The notes under the pieces are model-generated. The model was not told where the DNA came from and did no database searches. It saw nothing but the letters and a program-made list of their open reading frames with translations. A stretch of DNA of 20,643 bases, from NCBI GenBank assembly GCA_964437145.1, contig CAYTFW010000119.1:1-20643 (forward strand), written 5' to 3'. The translations under genes and the position numbers were made by a program. Below are positions 6,404-14,640 of the stretch, one piece after another. Source of the DNA: JAFAZJ01 sp964437145 (GTDB taxonomy: Bacteria > Pseudomonadota > Alphaproteobacteria > Reyranellales > Reyranellaceae). Numbering within the stretch: the stretch's first letter is position 1; every line of letters starts with the position of its first letter.

Positions 6404-7893
6404 CAGGTACGCGCCCCAGGCACCGGCGGCGGGCGACGCAACAGGAAAAGCAATGGCACCGTGGCGATCATGAACCAGGCCATGGCCCGGAAGTCGTTGA
6501 GATAGGCGATCAGGGTGGCCTGCCGGGTGAGCTCGGCGTCCCACATCGCCAGGCTCGACATGGACGGCGACAGGGTGAGGTTGGGATTGAACGGGTTGAT
6601 GTGGCCGGCGAGATCGGAGCGGTTGAGCTGGATGTTCTGCGACACCATCGCCACCAGGATGGCGATGCCGAGGCTGCCGCCGAGGTTGCGCAAGAGCGCG
6701 TTGATTGCGGCGGCCTCGGTGCGCAGCGCCGGCGCCATGGTGGCGAACATCAGCACGCTGATCGGCACGAAGACGAAGCCCAGACCGAAGCCCTGGCCGA
6801 CGCCGGTCCAGATCACGTCCCAGGTGTCGATGTCCATGGTGAAGCCGGTCATCACCCACAGCGAGCCGGCGCCGATCATCAGGCCCAACCCCATGATGAT
6901 GCGCGGATCGTAGCGCCTGGCCAGCCGCCCAACGATCATCATCGAGAGCATCATGCCGATGCCGCGCGGCGCCATCACCAGGCCGATGGTCAGCGCCGGA
7001 TAGCCGCCGAGATAGGCGAGGAAAGGCGGCATCAGCGCCGCCGAAGCGATCAGCGCCATGCCCGATGTCGCGGTGAACAGCAGGCTGACCGAGAAATTGG
7101 AATCCTCGAACAATCGCAGATCGAAGAACGGATGATCGGCGGTCATCACGTGAATGACGAACATCACCAAGCAGACGCCCGCCACCACCGTCTCGATGAT
7201 GATCTCAGTGGACGTGAACCAATCGAGCAGTTCGCCGCGGTCAAGCACGAGCTGCATGCAGGCGATGGAGATGCCCAGCAGCGCGAAGCCGGTGAAGTCG
7301 AAGGGGCGCTGCCGCGGCTCCTCGGCCGGCATCAGGGCGGCGATCCCCAAGCATGCCAACACGCCGACCGGCGCGTTGATATAGAATACCCAGCGCCAGG
7401 TGAACTCCTCGGTCAGCCAGCCGCCGAGCGTCGGGCCCATGATCGGCCCGACCATCACGCCCACGCCCCAGAAAGCCATCACCGAGCTGTGACGCTCGGG
7501 CGGATAGATGTCGAGCAGGGTCGATTGCGACAGCGGCACCAGGGCGGCGCCGAAGGCGCCCTGCATCGCGCGGAAGAGCACGATCTGGTCCAGCGTCATC
7601 GCCGCGCCGCACAGCATCGAGGCCAGGGTGAAGCCGACCACGGCCCAGAAAAACACAGCCCGGCGCCCGAAGCGGCCGGCGAGGAAACCGGTCAGCGGCG
7701 TCATGATCGCCGAGGCGACGATGTAGGACGTCAGCACCCAGGAGATCTGGTCGTGGGTCGCCGACAGAGTGCCCTGCATGTGCGGCAGCGCGACGTTGGC
7801 AATGGTGGCGTCGAGCGCGTGCATGATGGTGGCGGCCATCATCACGAGCGCGAGCGCGCCGCGATGCTTGACCTCGATCGCGGCAGCGGTCAT
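6403..7893 (-). CDS. DHA2-family MFS exporter (EmrB/QacA type)
   Basis: Seen: 496 residues from the ATG at 7893, with about fourteen hydrophobic segments. The first membrane segment is followed by LDATIANVALPHMQG, the DHA2 motif D1, and GFLAGRFGRRAVFF is motif A. WRWVFYINAPVG and the MGPTLGGWL region match EmrB-type drug:H+ antiporters. It acts in the inner membrane and exports hydrophobic compounds. The frame extends to 8034, but the extra residues are better explained by a regulator remnant. No EmrA/HlyD adaptor gene is adjacent, which is unusual for EmrB relatives. It lies downstream of the BVMO gene on the same strand, so it could export a substrate or toxic intermediate of that pathway (inference). 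Confidence 0.93.
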   Translation of the reverse strand: MTAAAIEVKHRGALALVMMAATIMHALDATIANVALPHMQGTLSATHDQISWVLTSYIVASAIMTPLTGFLAGRFGRRAVFFWAVVGFTLASMLCGAAMTLDQIVLFRAMQGAFGAALVPLSQSTLLDIYPPERHSSVMAFWGVGVMVGPIMGPTLGGWLTEEFTWRWVFYINAPVGVLACLGIAALMPAEEPRQRPFDFTGFALLGISIACMQLVLDRGELLDWFTSTEIIIETVVAGVCLVMFVIHVMTADHPFFDLRLFEDSNFSVSLLFTATSGMALIASAALMPPFLAYLGGYPALTIGLVMAPRGIGMMLSMMIVGRLARRYDPRIIMGLGLMIGAGSLWVMTGFTMDIDTWDVIWTGVGQGFGLGFVFVPISVLMFATMAPALRTEAAAINALLRNLGGSLGIAILVAMVSQNIQLNRSDLAGHINPFNPNLTLSPSMSSLAMWDAELTRQATLIAYLNDFRAMAWFMIATVPLLFLLRRPPPVPGART

Positions 7894-8060
7894 TTGCCGC
7901 GCGCCGCGCCCGTCTGAGCGTTGGCGCCGCCTTGCCCCAGGAGACGCTCCACGCTGGCCATCAGTTGGCCGGAACGGCATGGCCTCTCGTAGCAATGCCA
8001 GTTCTTCAGGGCTGAGCCGCGCCATCGCCGCCATCGCATCAGCAAGCAGGTCACCTTACC
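7890..8060 (-). pseudogene. Possible MarR-type regulator C-terminal remnant
   Basis: Seen on the minus strand just before the exporter: LADAMAAMARLSPEELALLR in one frame, then, after a shift, MASVERLLGQ. This resembles the last helices of MarR regulators ('LSPEELALLREALPVLERLL'), which often precede emrB-type genes. A stop lies directly upstream and no winged helix is recognisable. The last frame ends in an ATGA overlap with the exporter start. The resemblance is short, so the call is tentative. Confidence 0.3.
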
Positions 8061-8178
8061 TTGGTTGCACAAATCATCCGAATCGAGCACCGCGCGCTTA
8101 CACCGGATGCGGAAGCCTGACACGCCACCCCCACCCTCCTACATGCGTCAAACCGAGTCCCATCGGTCGGAACTCGGT

Positions 8179-9816
8179 TCAATAGGCAAGCTTTGGGTAA
8201 CCCTCCGCAGCGACGGCGTCACAGTACTGGCGATACGCGGGGTGTCCCCCGCTATAGCGCATGATCCGGGGCTTCTGCTTGCCTTCAACGTTGCGGTTGA
8301 CGCCCGTCATCCAGGAACCGACTTCATTCATCAGCTGCCCCTGGCCGAGCGCCAGGACGTGATCGGTCCATTCGTTGACGGCGGACGGCGTGGCCTCGAT
8401 GCGCCCCAATCCTCGCTCTCTCGCGAACCGGATCACGCCAGTGACCCACTCGACGCTGTACTCCGCAGTGCGCGTATAGTTGCTGAGCCCGGCGTGCGGA
8501 CCCATCGTCATAAGCAAATTCGGGAACCCAGCTATGAAGACGCCGAGATATGTCTGCGGGCCGTCCTTCCACACCTCCTTGAGCCGCACGCCTTCGACTC
8601 CCTTGATATCCATCCGGTCGAAGGCACCGGTAATGGCATCAAAGCCAGTCGCGTAGATGATGACGTCGAACTCGCGCTCGCGGTCCGAAGTTCGGATACC
8701 CTTCGGGGTGATGCGCTCTATCGGCGTCTCGTTGACGTCGACCAATTCTACGTTCGGCTGGTTGTAAACCTCGTAATACCCACTTTCGAGGGGGATTCGG
8801 CGCGTTCCGAAACCGTGATTCTTGGGGATCAGCTTTTCGGCGATGACGGGATCGTTCACGCGTTCGCGGATCTTGCGCGCGGCAAACTCGGAGGCGAGCG
8901 TGTTAGCCTCGCGGTCGGTCAGCATATCGCTGAAATTGCCCTGCCATTGGCCGAAGCCCGGCGTGCGGTACAGCTTTTCCCAGAAGGCTTCGCGGTCTTC
9001 GGGGGTCACATCCAGCGTCTTACGCGGATCTGGCCCGTGCACATAGCAACTCGGCGTCTCGAGACAGCGCGCCAGAATCTCGGGATAGCGGGCGCGGATG
9101 TCGCGCATCTCCTCTGGGGTGATTTTGCTGTTGTTCAGCGGAAAGCACCAGTTCGGAGTACGCTGAAACACAGTCAGGTGACCAACTGTCTTGGCGATCG
9201 TCTGGATAGTTTGCACCGCAGTTGCACCGGTACCGATGATGCCGACCCGCTTGCCGGCGAACTCAATGCCGTCCTTTGGCCAACGGTGAGTGTGGCACGA
9301 CTGTCCAGTGAAGCTGTCGACGCCAGGAATGGTCGGCATTACGGCGGCCGAGAGGACACCGATTGCGGTGACGAGAAAGCGCGTCGAATGGCGTGCGCCA
9401 CTCTCCAGAAAGAGCTCCCAGCTGCACGTCTCCTCGCGCCAGTGCGCGGCGACGACGCGGCTGTTGAATTGGATATCGCGCCGCAGGGCGAATTTGTCGG
9501 CAACGTAGTTGAGGTAGCGCTCGGTGTGTGGTTGGGCTGAGAAGTGCTCTTCCCACTCCCATTCTCCGAGAAGCTCCTTAGAGAACGAGTAGCCGTACGT
9601 CCAACTTTCCGAGTCGAAGCGTGCTCCCGGATAGCGGTTCCAGTACCAAGTGCCGCCGACCGCGCTACCGGTTTCAAAGGCCCGGACGCGCAAGCCCAGC
9701 TCGCGCAGCCTGTAAAGTTGATAGAGGCCGGCGACGCCAGCGCCGATGACGACCGCGTCGAATTCCGGGCCGGTGTCCGTTTGAGTCTCGTGCCGGGCCG
9801 TTTGCACCGTATCCAT
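8179..9816 (-). CDS. Flavin-containing / Baeyer-Villiger-type monooxygenase
   Basis: Seen: 545 residues; the start at 9816 has AAGGAG six bases upstream. A first Rossmann motif GAGVAG (25-30) binds FAD, GGTWYWNRYPG (54-64) is a typical BVMO segment, and F169-TGQSCHTHRW-P180 fits the BVMO fingerprint FxGxxxHxxxW[P/D]. A second Rossmann motif GTGATA (195-200) binds NADPH. Known: these enzymes use NADPH and O2 to turn ketones into esters or lactones, or to oxidise S/N atoms; the length and motifs match cyclohexanone/phenylacetone-type BVMOs. It is the third enzyme of a same-strand series with the P450, amidohydrolase and luciferase-like genes. The substrate is not readable; a cyclic ketone is a reasonable guess. 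Confidence 0.94.
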   Translation of the reverse strand: MDTVQTARHETQTDTGPEFDAVVIGAGVAGLYQLYRLRELGLRVRAFETGSAVGGTWYWNRYPGARFDSESWTYGYSFSKELLGEWEWEEHFSAQPHTERYLNYVADKFALRRDIQFNSRVVAAHWREETCSWELFLESGARHSTRFLVTAIGVLSAAVMPTIPGVDSFTGQSCHTHRWPKDGIEFAGKRVGIIGTGATAVQTIQTIAKTVGHLTVFQRTPNWCFPLNNSKITPEEMRDIRARYPEILARCLETPSCYVHGPDPRKTLDVTPEDREAFWEKLYRTPGFGQWQGNFSDMLTDREANTLASEFAARKIRERVNDPVIAEKLIPKNHGFGTRRIPLESGYYEVYNQPNVELVDVNETPIERITPKGIRTSDREREFDVIIYATGFDAITGAFDRMDIKGVEGVRLKEVWKDGPQTYLGVFIAGFPNLLMTMGPHAGLSNYTRTAEYSVEWVTGVIRFARERGLGRIEATPSAVNEWTDHVLALGQGQLMNEVGSWMTGVNRNVEGKQKPRIMRYSGGHPAYRQYCDAVAAEGYPKLAY

Positions 9817-9949
9817 GCGATTCTCCTTCGCTTCTCACGACAGTGAGGTTTCTAGGGGTGATGCTAACTCACGGTCTCGGCAACCCACATCTCTCAATCG
9901 CACTGCCGTTCAGCGGGCAGTCTGAGCAGCGGACATCCCAATGCTTGGA
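9817..9949. other. Spacer between luciferase-like and BVMO genes
   Basis: These 133 bases have no gene. They contain the BVMO ribosome binding site (complement of 9823-9830). I see no strong terminator, so read-through from the upstream gene is possible. Confidence 0.3.
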
Positions 9950-11077
9950 TCACTCAGCTGCGTGGGCGTACCGGTGATCTGGCAACATTCCGGCGCGATC
10001 GATGGACGCACCGGCATCAAACTTCTGAAGCTCCGGCATCACCGTCTTGGCGAACAACTGCATGTTGCGTACGGCTTCTGCATGATCCATTCCGGCGTAG
10101 GAGAACACGCCTACATAACCTGAGTTCTTGGTCTGACGATGAATTGACAAGATCTTCTCGTAGACTTGTTGCGGAGAGCCATAGACTTGTAGGTCGACAA
10201 AAAATTCTATCGCTTTCTCATCACCATAACTATGGAGCTTGTCGTTCATCTTGGCGTAGTACTCGTAGCCCTTGGTGTTCTTGATGTGATCGCCCGCAAA
10301 CTGATAGTGGTCGAGCACAGTACGGTAGTACCCACCGATGTACCGCCGCGCCATTTCTCGGGCTCGTTCCGAACTTTCATCTACAAATGTCCAACCAGCC
10401 GAAATCGGCTGAGGAGCATCCGTGCCATTTATCTCGCGGTAGAGACGATTGTACTCCGTAAGTTCTTTTTCTACCTCACGCCATGGCTTTTGCGGAATGA
10501 TGAGCAAGCCGACTCCCAACTTGGCCATGATGCGGGAACTCTCTGGGCTCACCGCCGCGGCATACGTCCGACCCCGGAAACTTCTGAACGGTGCAGGCCG
10601 GATCGCGGCCGGCGGCTGCCTATAGAACTTACCATCATATTTCATGGTGCCCGACTCAAGACCGTTGAGCAGCGCCTCACCGTACTCGACGAAGCGCTCC
10701 CGGCTCTCACCCATATCTAGACGGAACCCGTCGAACTCGACCTTGCCTGCGCCACGGCCCAGGCCCAGGATCATCCGACCTCCTGATAGTTGGTCGAGCA
10801 TGGAAATCTGCTCGGCCACCCGCATCGGATCGTGCCAAGGCAGCACCACTACCATCGACCCGAGTCGCACGGATTTGGTTCGGCCAGCCATATAGGACAG
10901 GAACTGCAGGACATCCGGACACATGGTGTAGTCCGTGAAATGGTGTTCGACTGACCAGATCGATTCGAAGCCCAAAGGCTCCGCGATGTCGGCCAGCGCG
11001 AGCTCGTTCAAGTAGACCTGCCGATCCGTGATCTGACGCCCGGTATTTTGAAATACAGTGGCCATTCCAACATGCAT
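9950..11077 (-). CDS. LLM-class (luciferase-like) flavin-dependent oxidoreductase
   Basis: Seen: 375 residues; the start at 11077 is preceded by GAGGAG at good spacing. LADIAEPLGFESIWSVEHHF near the N-terminus, the strand VRLGSMVVVLPWHDP, RVAEQISMLDQLSGGRMILG and the following GLGRGAGKVEF are the hallmarks of the bacterial luciferase-like TIM barrel. SPESSRIMAKLGVGLLI belongs to the later barrel strands. Known: such enzymes use reduced FMN (or F420) with O2 to hydroxylate or cleave carbonyl compounds and xenobiotics, and usually need a separate flavin reductase. None is adjacent; the flavin reductase at 1598-2113 is too far for a confident pairing. Clustered with the BVMO and amidohydrolase genes. 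Confidence 0.93.
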   Translation of the reverse strand: MHVGMATVFQNTGRQITDRQVYLNELALADIAEPLGFESIWSVEHHFTDYTMCPDVLQFLSYMAGRTKSVRLGSMVVVLPWHDPMRVAEQISMLDQLSGGRMILGLGRGAGKVEFDGFRLDMGESRERFVEYGEALLNGLESGTMKYDGKFYRQPPAAIRPAPFRSFRGRTYAAAVSPESSRIMAKLGVGLLIIPQKPWREVEKELTEYNRLYREINGTDAPQPISAGWTFVDESSERAREMARRYIGGYYRTVLDHYQFAGDHIKNTKGYEYYAKMNDKLHSYGDEKAIEFFVDLQVYGSPQQVYEKILSIHRQTKNSGYVGVFSYAGMDHAEAVRNMQLFAKTVMPELQKFDAGASIDRAGMLPDHRYAHAAE

Positions 11078-11178
11078 TGCTCTTCTCCTCAGCCAAGTGA
11101 CTTAACTTTGGCCAAACCTCGCCGGCCATCCATCCGTCGATTTGCGGTGACCTGCCTCAAGCGCTCCGCTCTCGAAAG

Positions 11179-12873
11179 CTAACTCCCTGAACGGTTTCCA
11201 CGAAGCACCCTGCCCGGCAGCGGGCCTCGCTGATCGACCGTGTCGATGCCGTGGCGACGGATGACCGTACCGTTGACGATCACGCTATCGATGCCGGCTG
11301 CGTCCGAGATCAGCCGGTCTGCTCCCGCAGGGAAGTCATGAATTCGGCGCAGCTTGCCTGCGCCGATCGTCGCGGGATCGAAGACAACCAGATCGGCCGG
11401 CGCGCCGAGCGCCACGCGACCGCGATCTTCGAGACCGAACACCTCTGCGGGGCGGGACGTCAGCATGCGGACGCCCTCTTCCAGGCTAAAGACGCCTTTT
11501 TCGCGTACCCAGTGGCCGAGAAGGTAGGTCGGCAAGCACGCATCGCAGAGCTGGCCCGCATGTGCGCCAGCGTCAGACAGTCCCAGTACGGTGCACGCGC
11601 TCTTCAGCAACAGTTCGACCTCATTCTCGTCATGGTTCGCCACCGGCATCCGGAAGCGCGCTTCGAGCGCAGTACGCAACGCCATGTCGAGCGCCAGGTC
11701 GGTTGGCAGCACGCCGCGTTCACGTGCGACATCGAAAAGTAGGCGCTCCTCCAGCTCCCGCTCAGGCGCGTACTGGCCGACTACTGTCTTCGCAAAAGTT
11801 GCGCGGAACGTGGGAGGTCCGCTCGTCAGCAGTCGTTCTGCGAAGGCCCGCCGGAACTCAGGGTCGGCGTAGATGTGCGCCTTGCTGGCAGTATCCGCGG
11901 CGGAAACTGGCTTGAACAAGCTCAGCGGCTCGAAGGGAAATGGCGCCTTGAACTGGTACTCGAAATTGAGCGGCCGCGGCGTGACCTGTGGCACGATCAT
12001 CAACCCCTCAGCTGCGATCGCTTCCGAGCGCGCAAGCTGCTCGAGGTGGTCACCCACCCCGAACGAAAGGCCAGCGAGAAGGGCCGTCCAAGTGATCGGC
12101 CGCCCGGTCGCTCTGCAAATCTCGACAAACTCGTCCAAGAACAATTCCTTGCCGATCGTCGCCTGCATGATCCCGCGCCCGGCCTCGCCCAAAGCACCGG
12201 CAAGGGCTTTGATTTCGCCCAGGTCGGCGACGCGGCTTGGCACGGGTCTTCCGCCATAGCCGACATGAGTCGACGCCTTTGATGTCGCGAACCCGATAGC
12301 TCCAGCTTCGATTGCTCCTCGCACGATCGACTTCATTTCAGCAATCTCATCGACCGTGGCCGCGCGTTCGGTGGCTGCTTCGCCCATCACCCAAAGACGC
12401 ACGGGTGTATGACCGATGAGAACTCCGACGTTGATCGCGACGCCGCGCGTCTCGATAGCGTCGAGGAATTCTGGAAACGTCTGGAATGGCCAATTCTTAC
12501 CGAGTCCGGCTTCGAGCGCGGCAACGCTCATGCCTTCGACCTTTTCGAGGGTCCGCACGATCAGATCCCGATGCGCCGGGCGGGTCGGGGCGACTCCGAA
12601 GCCGCAATTGCCGAGCACGGCCGTCGTCACACCGTGCCATGGCGAGATACTCAACATGCGGTCCCACATGACTTGCGCGTCATAGTGGGTGTGAATGTCG
12701 ACGAATCCCGGACAGACGATCATCCCGCCTGCGTCGATAGTATGGTACGCGTCTCCAGGCGCGACGCCCAAACTGACGATGCGCCCGTTCTTGACTCCCA
12801 CGTCGCCGCGATAGCGTTCCGCGCCAGACCCGTCGATAATGTCTGCGCCAACAACTTTTAGGGTATAGTCCAT
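11179..12873 (-). CDS. D-aminoacylase-type amidohydrolase (N-acyl-D-amino-acid deacylase family)
   Basis: Seen: 564 residues, start at 12873 preceded by GGGGAGGAAGG. VDIHTHYDAQVMWD carries the metal-binding HxH (61 and 63), GNCGFG includes Cys90, a possible metal ligand as in D-aminoacylases, GHTPVR contains His155, and LSDAGAHAG supplies the late catalytic Asp. The C-terminus (GRVALGAPADLVVFDP) is the second half of the small beta-sandwich domain. Known: this cytoplasmic zinc hydrolase family cleaves amide bonds of N-acyl-D-amino acids, but many members sit in catabolic clusters with unknown cyclic or amide substrates. Here it lies between an acyl-CoA ligase remnant and an LLM oxidoreductase. 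It might hydrolyse a lactone, lactam or amide intermediate (inference). Confidence 0.92.
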   Translation of the reverse strand: MDYTLKVVGADIIDGSGAERYRGDVGVKNGRIVSLGVAPGDAYHTIDAGGMIVCPGFVDIHTHYDAQVMWDRMLSISPWHGVTTAVLGNCGFGVAPTRPAHRDLIVRTLEKVEGMSVAALEAGLGKNWPFQTFPEFLDAIETRGVAINVGVLIGHTPVRLWVMGEAATERAATVDEIAEMKSIVRGAIEAGAIGFATSKASTHVGYGGRPVPSRVADLGEIKALAGALGEAGRGIMQATIGKELFLDEFVEICRATGRPITWTALLAGLSFGVGDHLEQLARSEAIAAEGLMIVPQVTPRPLNFEYQFKAPFPFEPLSLFKPVSAADTASKAHIYADPEFRRAFAERLLTSGPPTFRATFAKTVVGQYAPERELEERLLFDVARERGVLPTDLALDMALRTALEARFRMPVANHDENEVELLLKSACTVLGLSDAGAHAGQLCDACLPTYLLGHWVREKGVFSLEEGVRMLTSRPAEVFGLEDRGRVALGAPADLVVFDPATIGAGKLRRIHDFPAGADRLISDAAGIDSVIVNGTVIRRHGIDTVDQRGPLPGRVLRGNRSGS

Positions 12874-12894
12874 ACCTTCCTCCCCATGCGGGCA

Positions 12895-13189
12895 ATCGCC
12901 TCAACGGCGAGACGAGGACTTTTGGCGTCCGGCGGCTTCAAGAGACATGCTGTACGACCGTCCACGAATAGGGAGCGCGCCGGCGCTCCAGAGCACACCA
13001 TTCGATGTCCTCTGCGAACAATGCAGACGAAAGCGTCAGTGAATTCTCCGTAAGTCCATGAGTGGACACGATCGGCCGCCGCAGGTACGCAGGACGCACC
13101 CGCGCCTGTCGTCGCGACAAGTCACCAACAGTAGTTCGGCTGGATTGGCTCGCGAGAGCTGGATCGATTCCATTGGCCGCCTGTGACAT
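12895..13189 (-). pseudogene. Remnant of an AMP-dependent acyl-CoA ligase N-terminus
   Basis: Seen: three bases after the P450 stop an ATG (13189) opens a frame reading TTVGDLSRRQARVRP, as at the start of fatty-acyl-CoA synthetases. After a one-base shift near 13095 the adjacent frame continues AADRVHSWTYGEFTDAF, matching the 'tWTYgEf' segment that follows in the same family. Beyond about 13020 the resemblance ends. Intact ligases have about 500-550 residues; here fewer than 60 are recognisable, and all catalytic motifs are missing. It fills the 318-base gap between P450 and amidohydrolase. Inference: an internal deletion removed a ligase gene from the operon. The short match limits certainty. 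Confidence 0.55.
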
Positions 13190-13191
13190 GT

Positions 13192-14409
13192 TCACGCCGC
13201 CATGTCGTAAGAGATGAAGAGTCGCTCCATACTGCGGGTTACGAGTTCGTCGTGCCATTCGGGTTGGGGCGTCTCAAGTCGAATGCTGGACAGCCGTGAA
13301 AGCAGCCGGTCGAAGGCGATCTGCGCTTCAAGCCGTGCGAGCGGCGCACCAAGGCAGACATGGATGCCGTGGCCGAAAGCAATGTGCCGGTTGTTGGTTC
13401 GGTCGACCTTGAACGAGTCGGGCTCGTGAAAAACAGCGGGGTCGCGCGCCGCCGAGTTGAGCGCGAGAAAAACCCTCTCACCTCGTCGAATATTCACGTC
13501 CGCCAAGCGCACGTCCTCGGCCGCGATCCGAGTCACCGTCTGTGCGGGCCCTTCGTATCGCAGCATCTCCTCCACCGCACCCGGGATTAGCGAAGGACTA
13601 CTCCGCAGCGCTTCGATGGATGCCGGGCTTCGCAAGAGCCAATAGAGCCCGTTAGCCAACAGGCTGGCTGTCGTTTCATGGCCAGCAAAAAGCAAAAGGA
13701 CGAGCGTCGCGACCATTTCATCTTCACTCAGACCTTCGCGCCCGGCTCCTGCTTCAAGGAGCCGTCCTGTCAAATCGTCACGAGGGTTGCGGCGGTGGCC
13801 ACGGAGCGTCTCGCGAAAAAAGGCACCCATCTCGATCACCGCTGCCCTAGCCCGATCGTACTTGTCCGGCGTAGCGCGAGCCAAAGCGACAAAGTCCTTG
13901 AGACTTTCAGACCATCTCCCGAGGTCCCCGACCCGGTCCCGGGGGACGCCGAACAGCTCCGAAATCACACGCGCCGGAAGCGGAAATGCGAAAGACTCGA
14001 TGAAATCAACCCGGTCATGTCCTCTGAAGCCATCAATCAGCTCTTCGACGCGTTGAAGTATCATAGGACGTAGACGCACGATCTCCTGAGGCAGAAAGTA
14101 CCTCGCCAGCGCCTTGCGAAGCCTCCCATGCTGCGGCGGATCGTTGAAAACCATCCAGTCCGCCAGCACGGCGCTTACACTTTCGATCTTGCTACGCGCG
14201 CTGGGGCCGACATGGTTCAGAAATGGCTGCAGCTTCGCGACCGAAAAGCGAGGATCCTTCAATACCGTAGAAATGTCCGCATATCGCGTCACGACCCATC
14301 CTTTGACGGAAGGGTTCCAGTGAATCGGTTCTTCAGTTCGCAGCCCAAGATAAACGCTGTGCGGATCTGAGATGAAGTCGGGATGCTTGAGATCTGGGGG
14401 TGTTTCCAT
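13192..14409 (-). CDS. Cytochrome P450 (bacterial, soluble type)
   Basis: Seen: 405 residues from the ATG at 14409 (GAGGA just upstream); a TTG at 14439 in frame has no ribosome binding site. The C-helix segment DPPQHGRLRKAL (90-101), I-helix AGHETT (242-247) for oxygen activation, K-helix E281-x-x-R284 and heme loop FGHGIHVCLG (345-354) with the ligand Cys352 are all present, so the enzyme should be active. No membrane anchor is visible, as expected for class I bacterial P450s, which need a ferredoxin and reductase. No ferredoxin gene is in the window. It heads the minus-strand catabolic series and is divergent from the acyl-CoA dehydrogenase operon, with which it probably shares a regulatory region. 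A hydroxylation step early in the pathway is inferred. Confidence 0.96.
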   Translation of the reverse strand: METPPDLKHPDFISDPHSVYLGLRTEEPIHWNPSVKGWVVTRYADISTVLKDPRFSVAKLQPFLNHVGPSARSKIESVSAVLADWMVFNDPPQHGRLRKALARYFLPQEIVRLRPMILQRVEELIDGFRGHDRVDFIESFAFPLPARVISELFGVPRDRVGDLGRWSESLKDFVALARATPDKYDRARAAVIEMGAFFRETLRGHRRNPRDDLTGRLLEAGAGREGLSEDEMVATLVLLLFAGHETTASLLANGLYWLLRSPASIEALRSSPSLIPGAVEEMLRYEGPAQTVTRIAAEDVRLADVNIRRGERVFLALNSAARDPAVFHEPDSFKVDRTNNRHIAFGHGIHVCLGAPLARLEAQIAFDRLLSRLSSIRLETPQPEWHDELVTRSMERLFISYDMAA

Positions 14410-14640
14410 AGATCCTCGTTGCAGGGTCTGCAGGGACAATAATCTAATGGTTATTCAAAAATCAAAATTAGTCAAATGAACTCACGGCCGGAGAAGTGCC
14501 CGCTTCAAGCCCCGAACCGCAACGGGCGTCTCACAGTGACGCCGGGCCTTTGACAGCGACCGCACGCCGCGTTCAGCATACCGAGCAAGCGCCAGATACG
14601 CATATAACGCAGCGGACAGTCACAACGAGGAGGAAACGGC
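14410..14640. promoter_or_regulatory. AT-rich divergent promoter region between P450 and acyl-CoA dehydrogenase
   Basis: Between two divergent starts lies a markedly AT-rich patch (about 14437-14481) in otherwise GC-rich DNA. On the minus strand TTGACT (complement of 14470-14475) fits a -35 box for the P450 gene, though no good -10 follows. CTAAT (14444-14448) and ATTAG (14467-14471) form an inverted pair 18 bases apart, a possible operator. The rightward gene has a strong GGAGG at about 14629-14633. No regulator gene is in the window. Confidence 0.45.

Noticed and set aside
6601..7917. Long plus-strand open frame of 438 codons, rich in His, Asp and Arg
   Set aside because: It is entirely antisense to the MFS exporter; its composition reflects GC-rich codons read backwards.
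8065..9540. Plus-strand open frame of 491 codons
   Set aside because: Antisense to the BVMO gene, which has all cofactor motifs and a good ribosome binding site. No family features in this frame.
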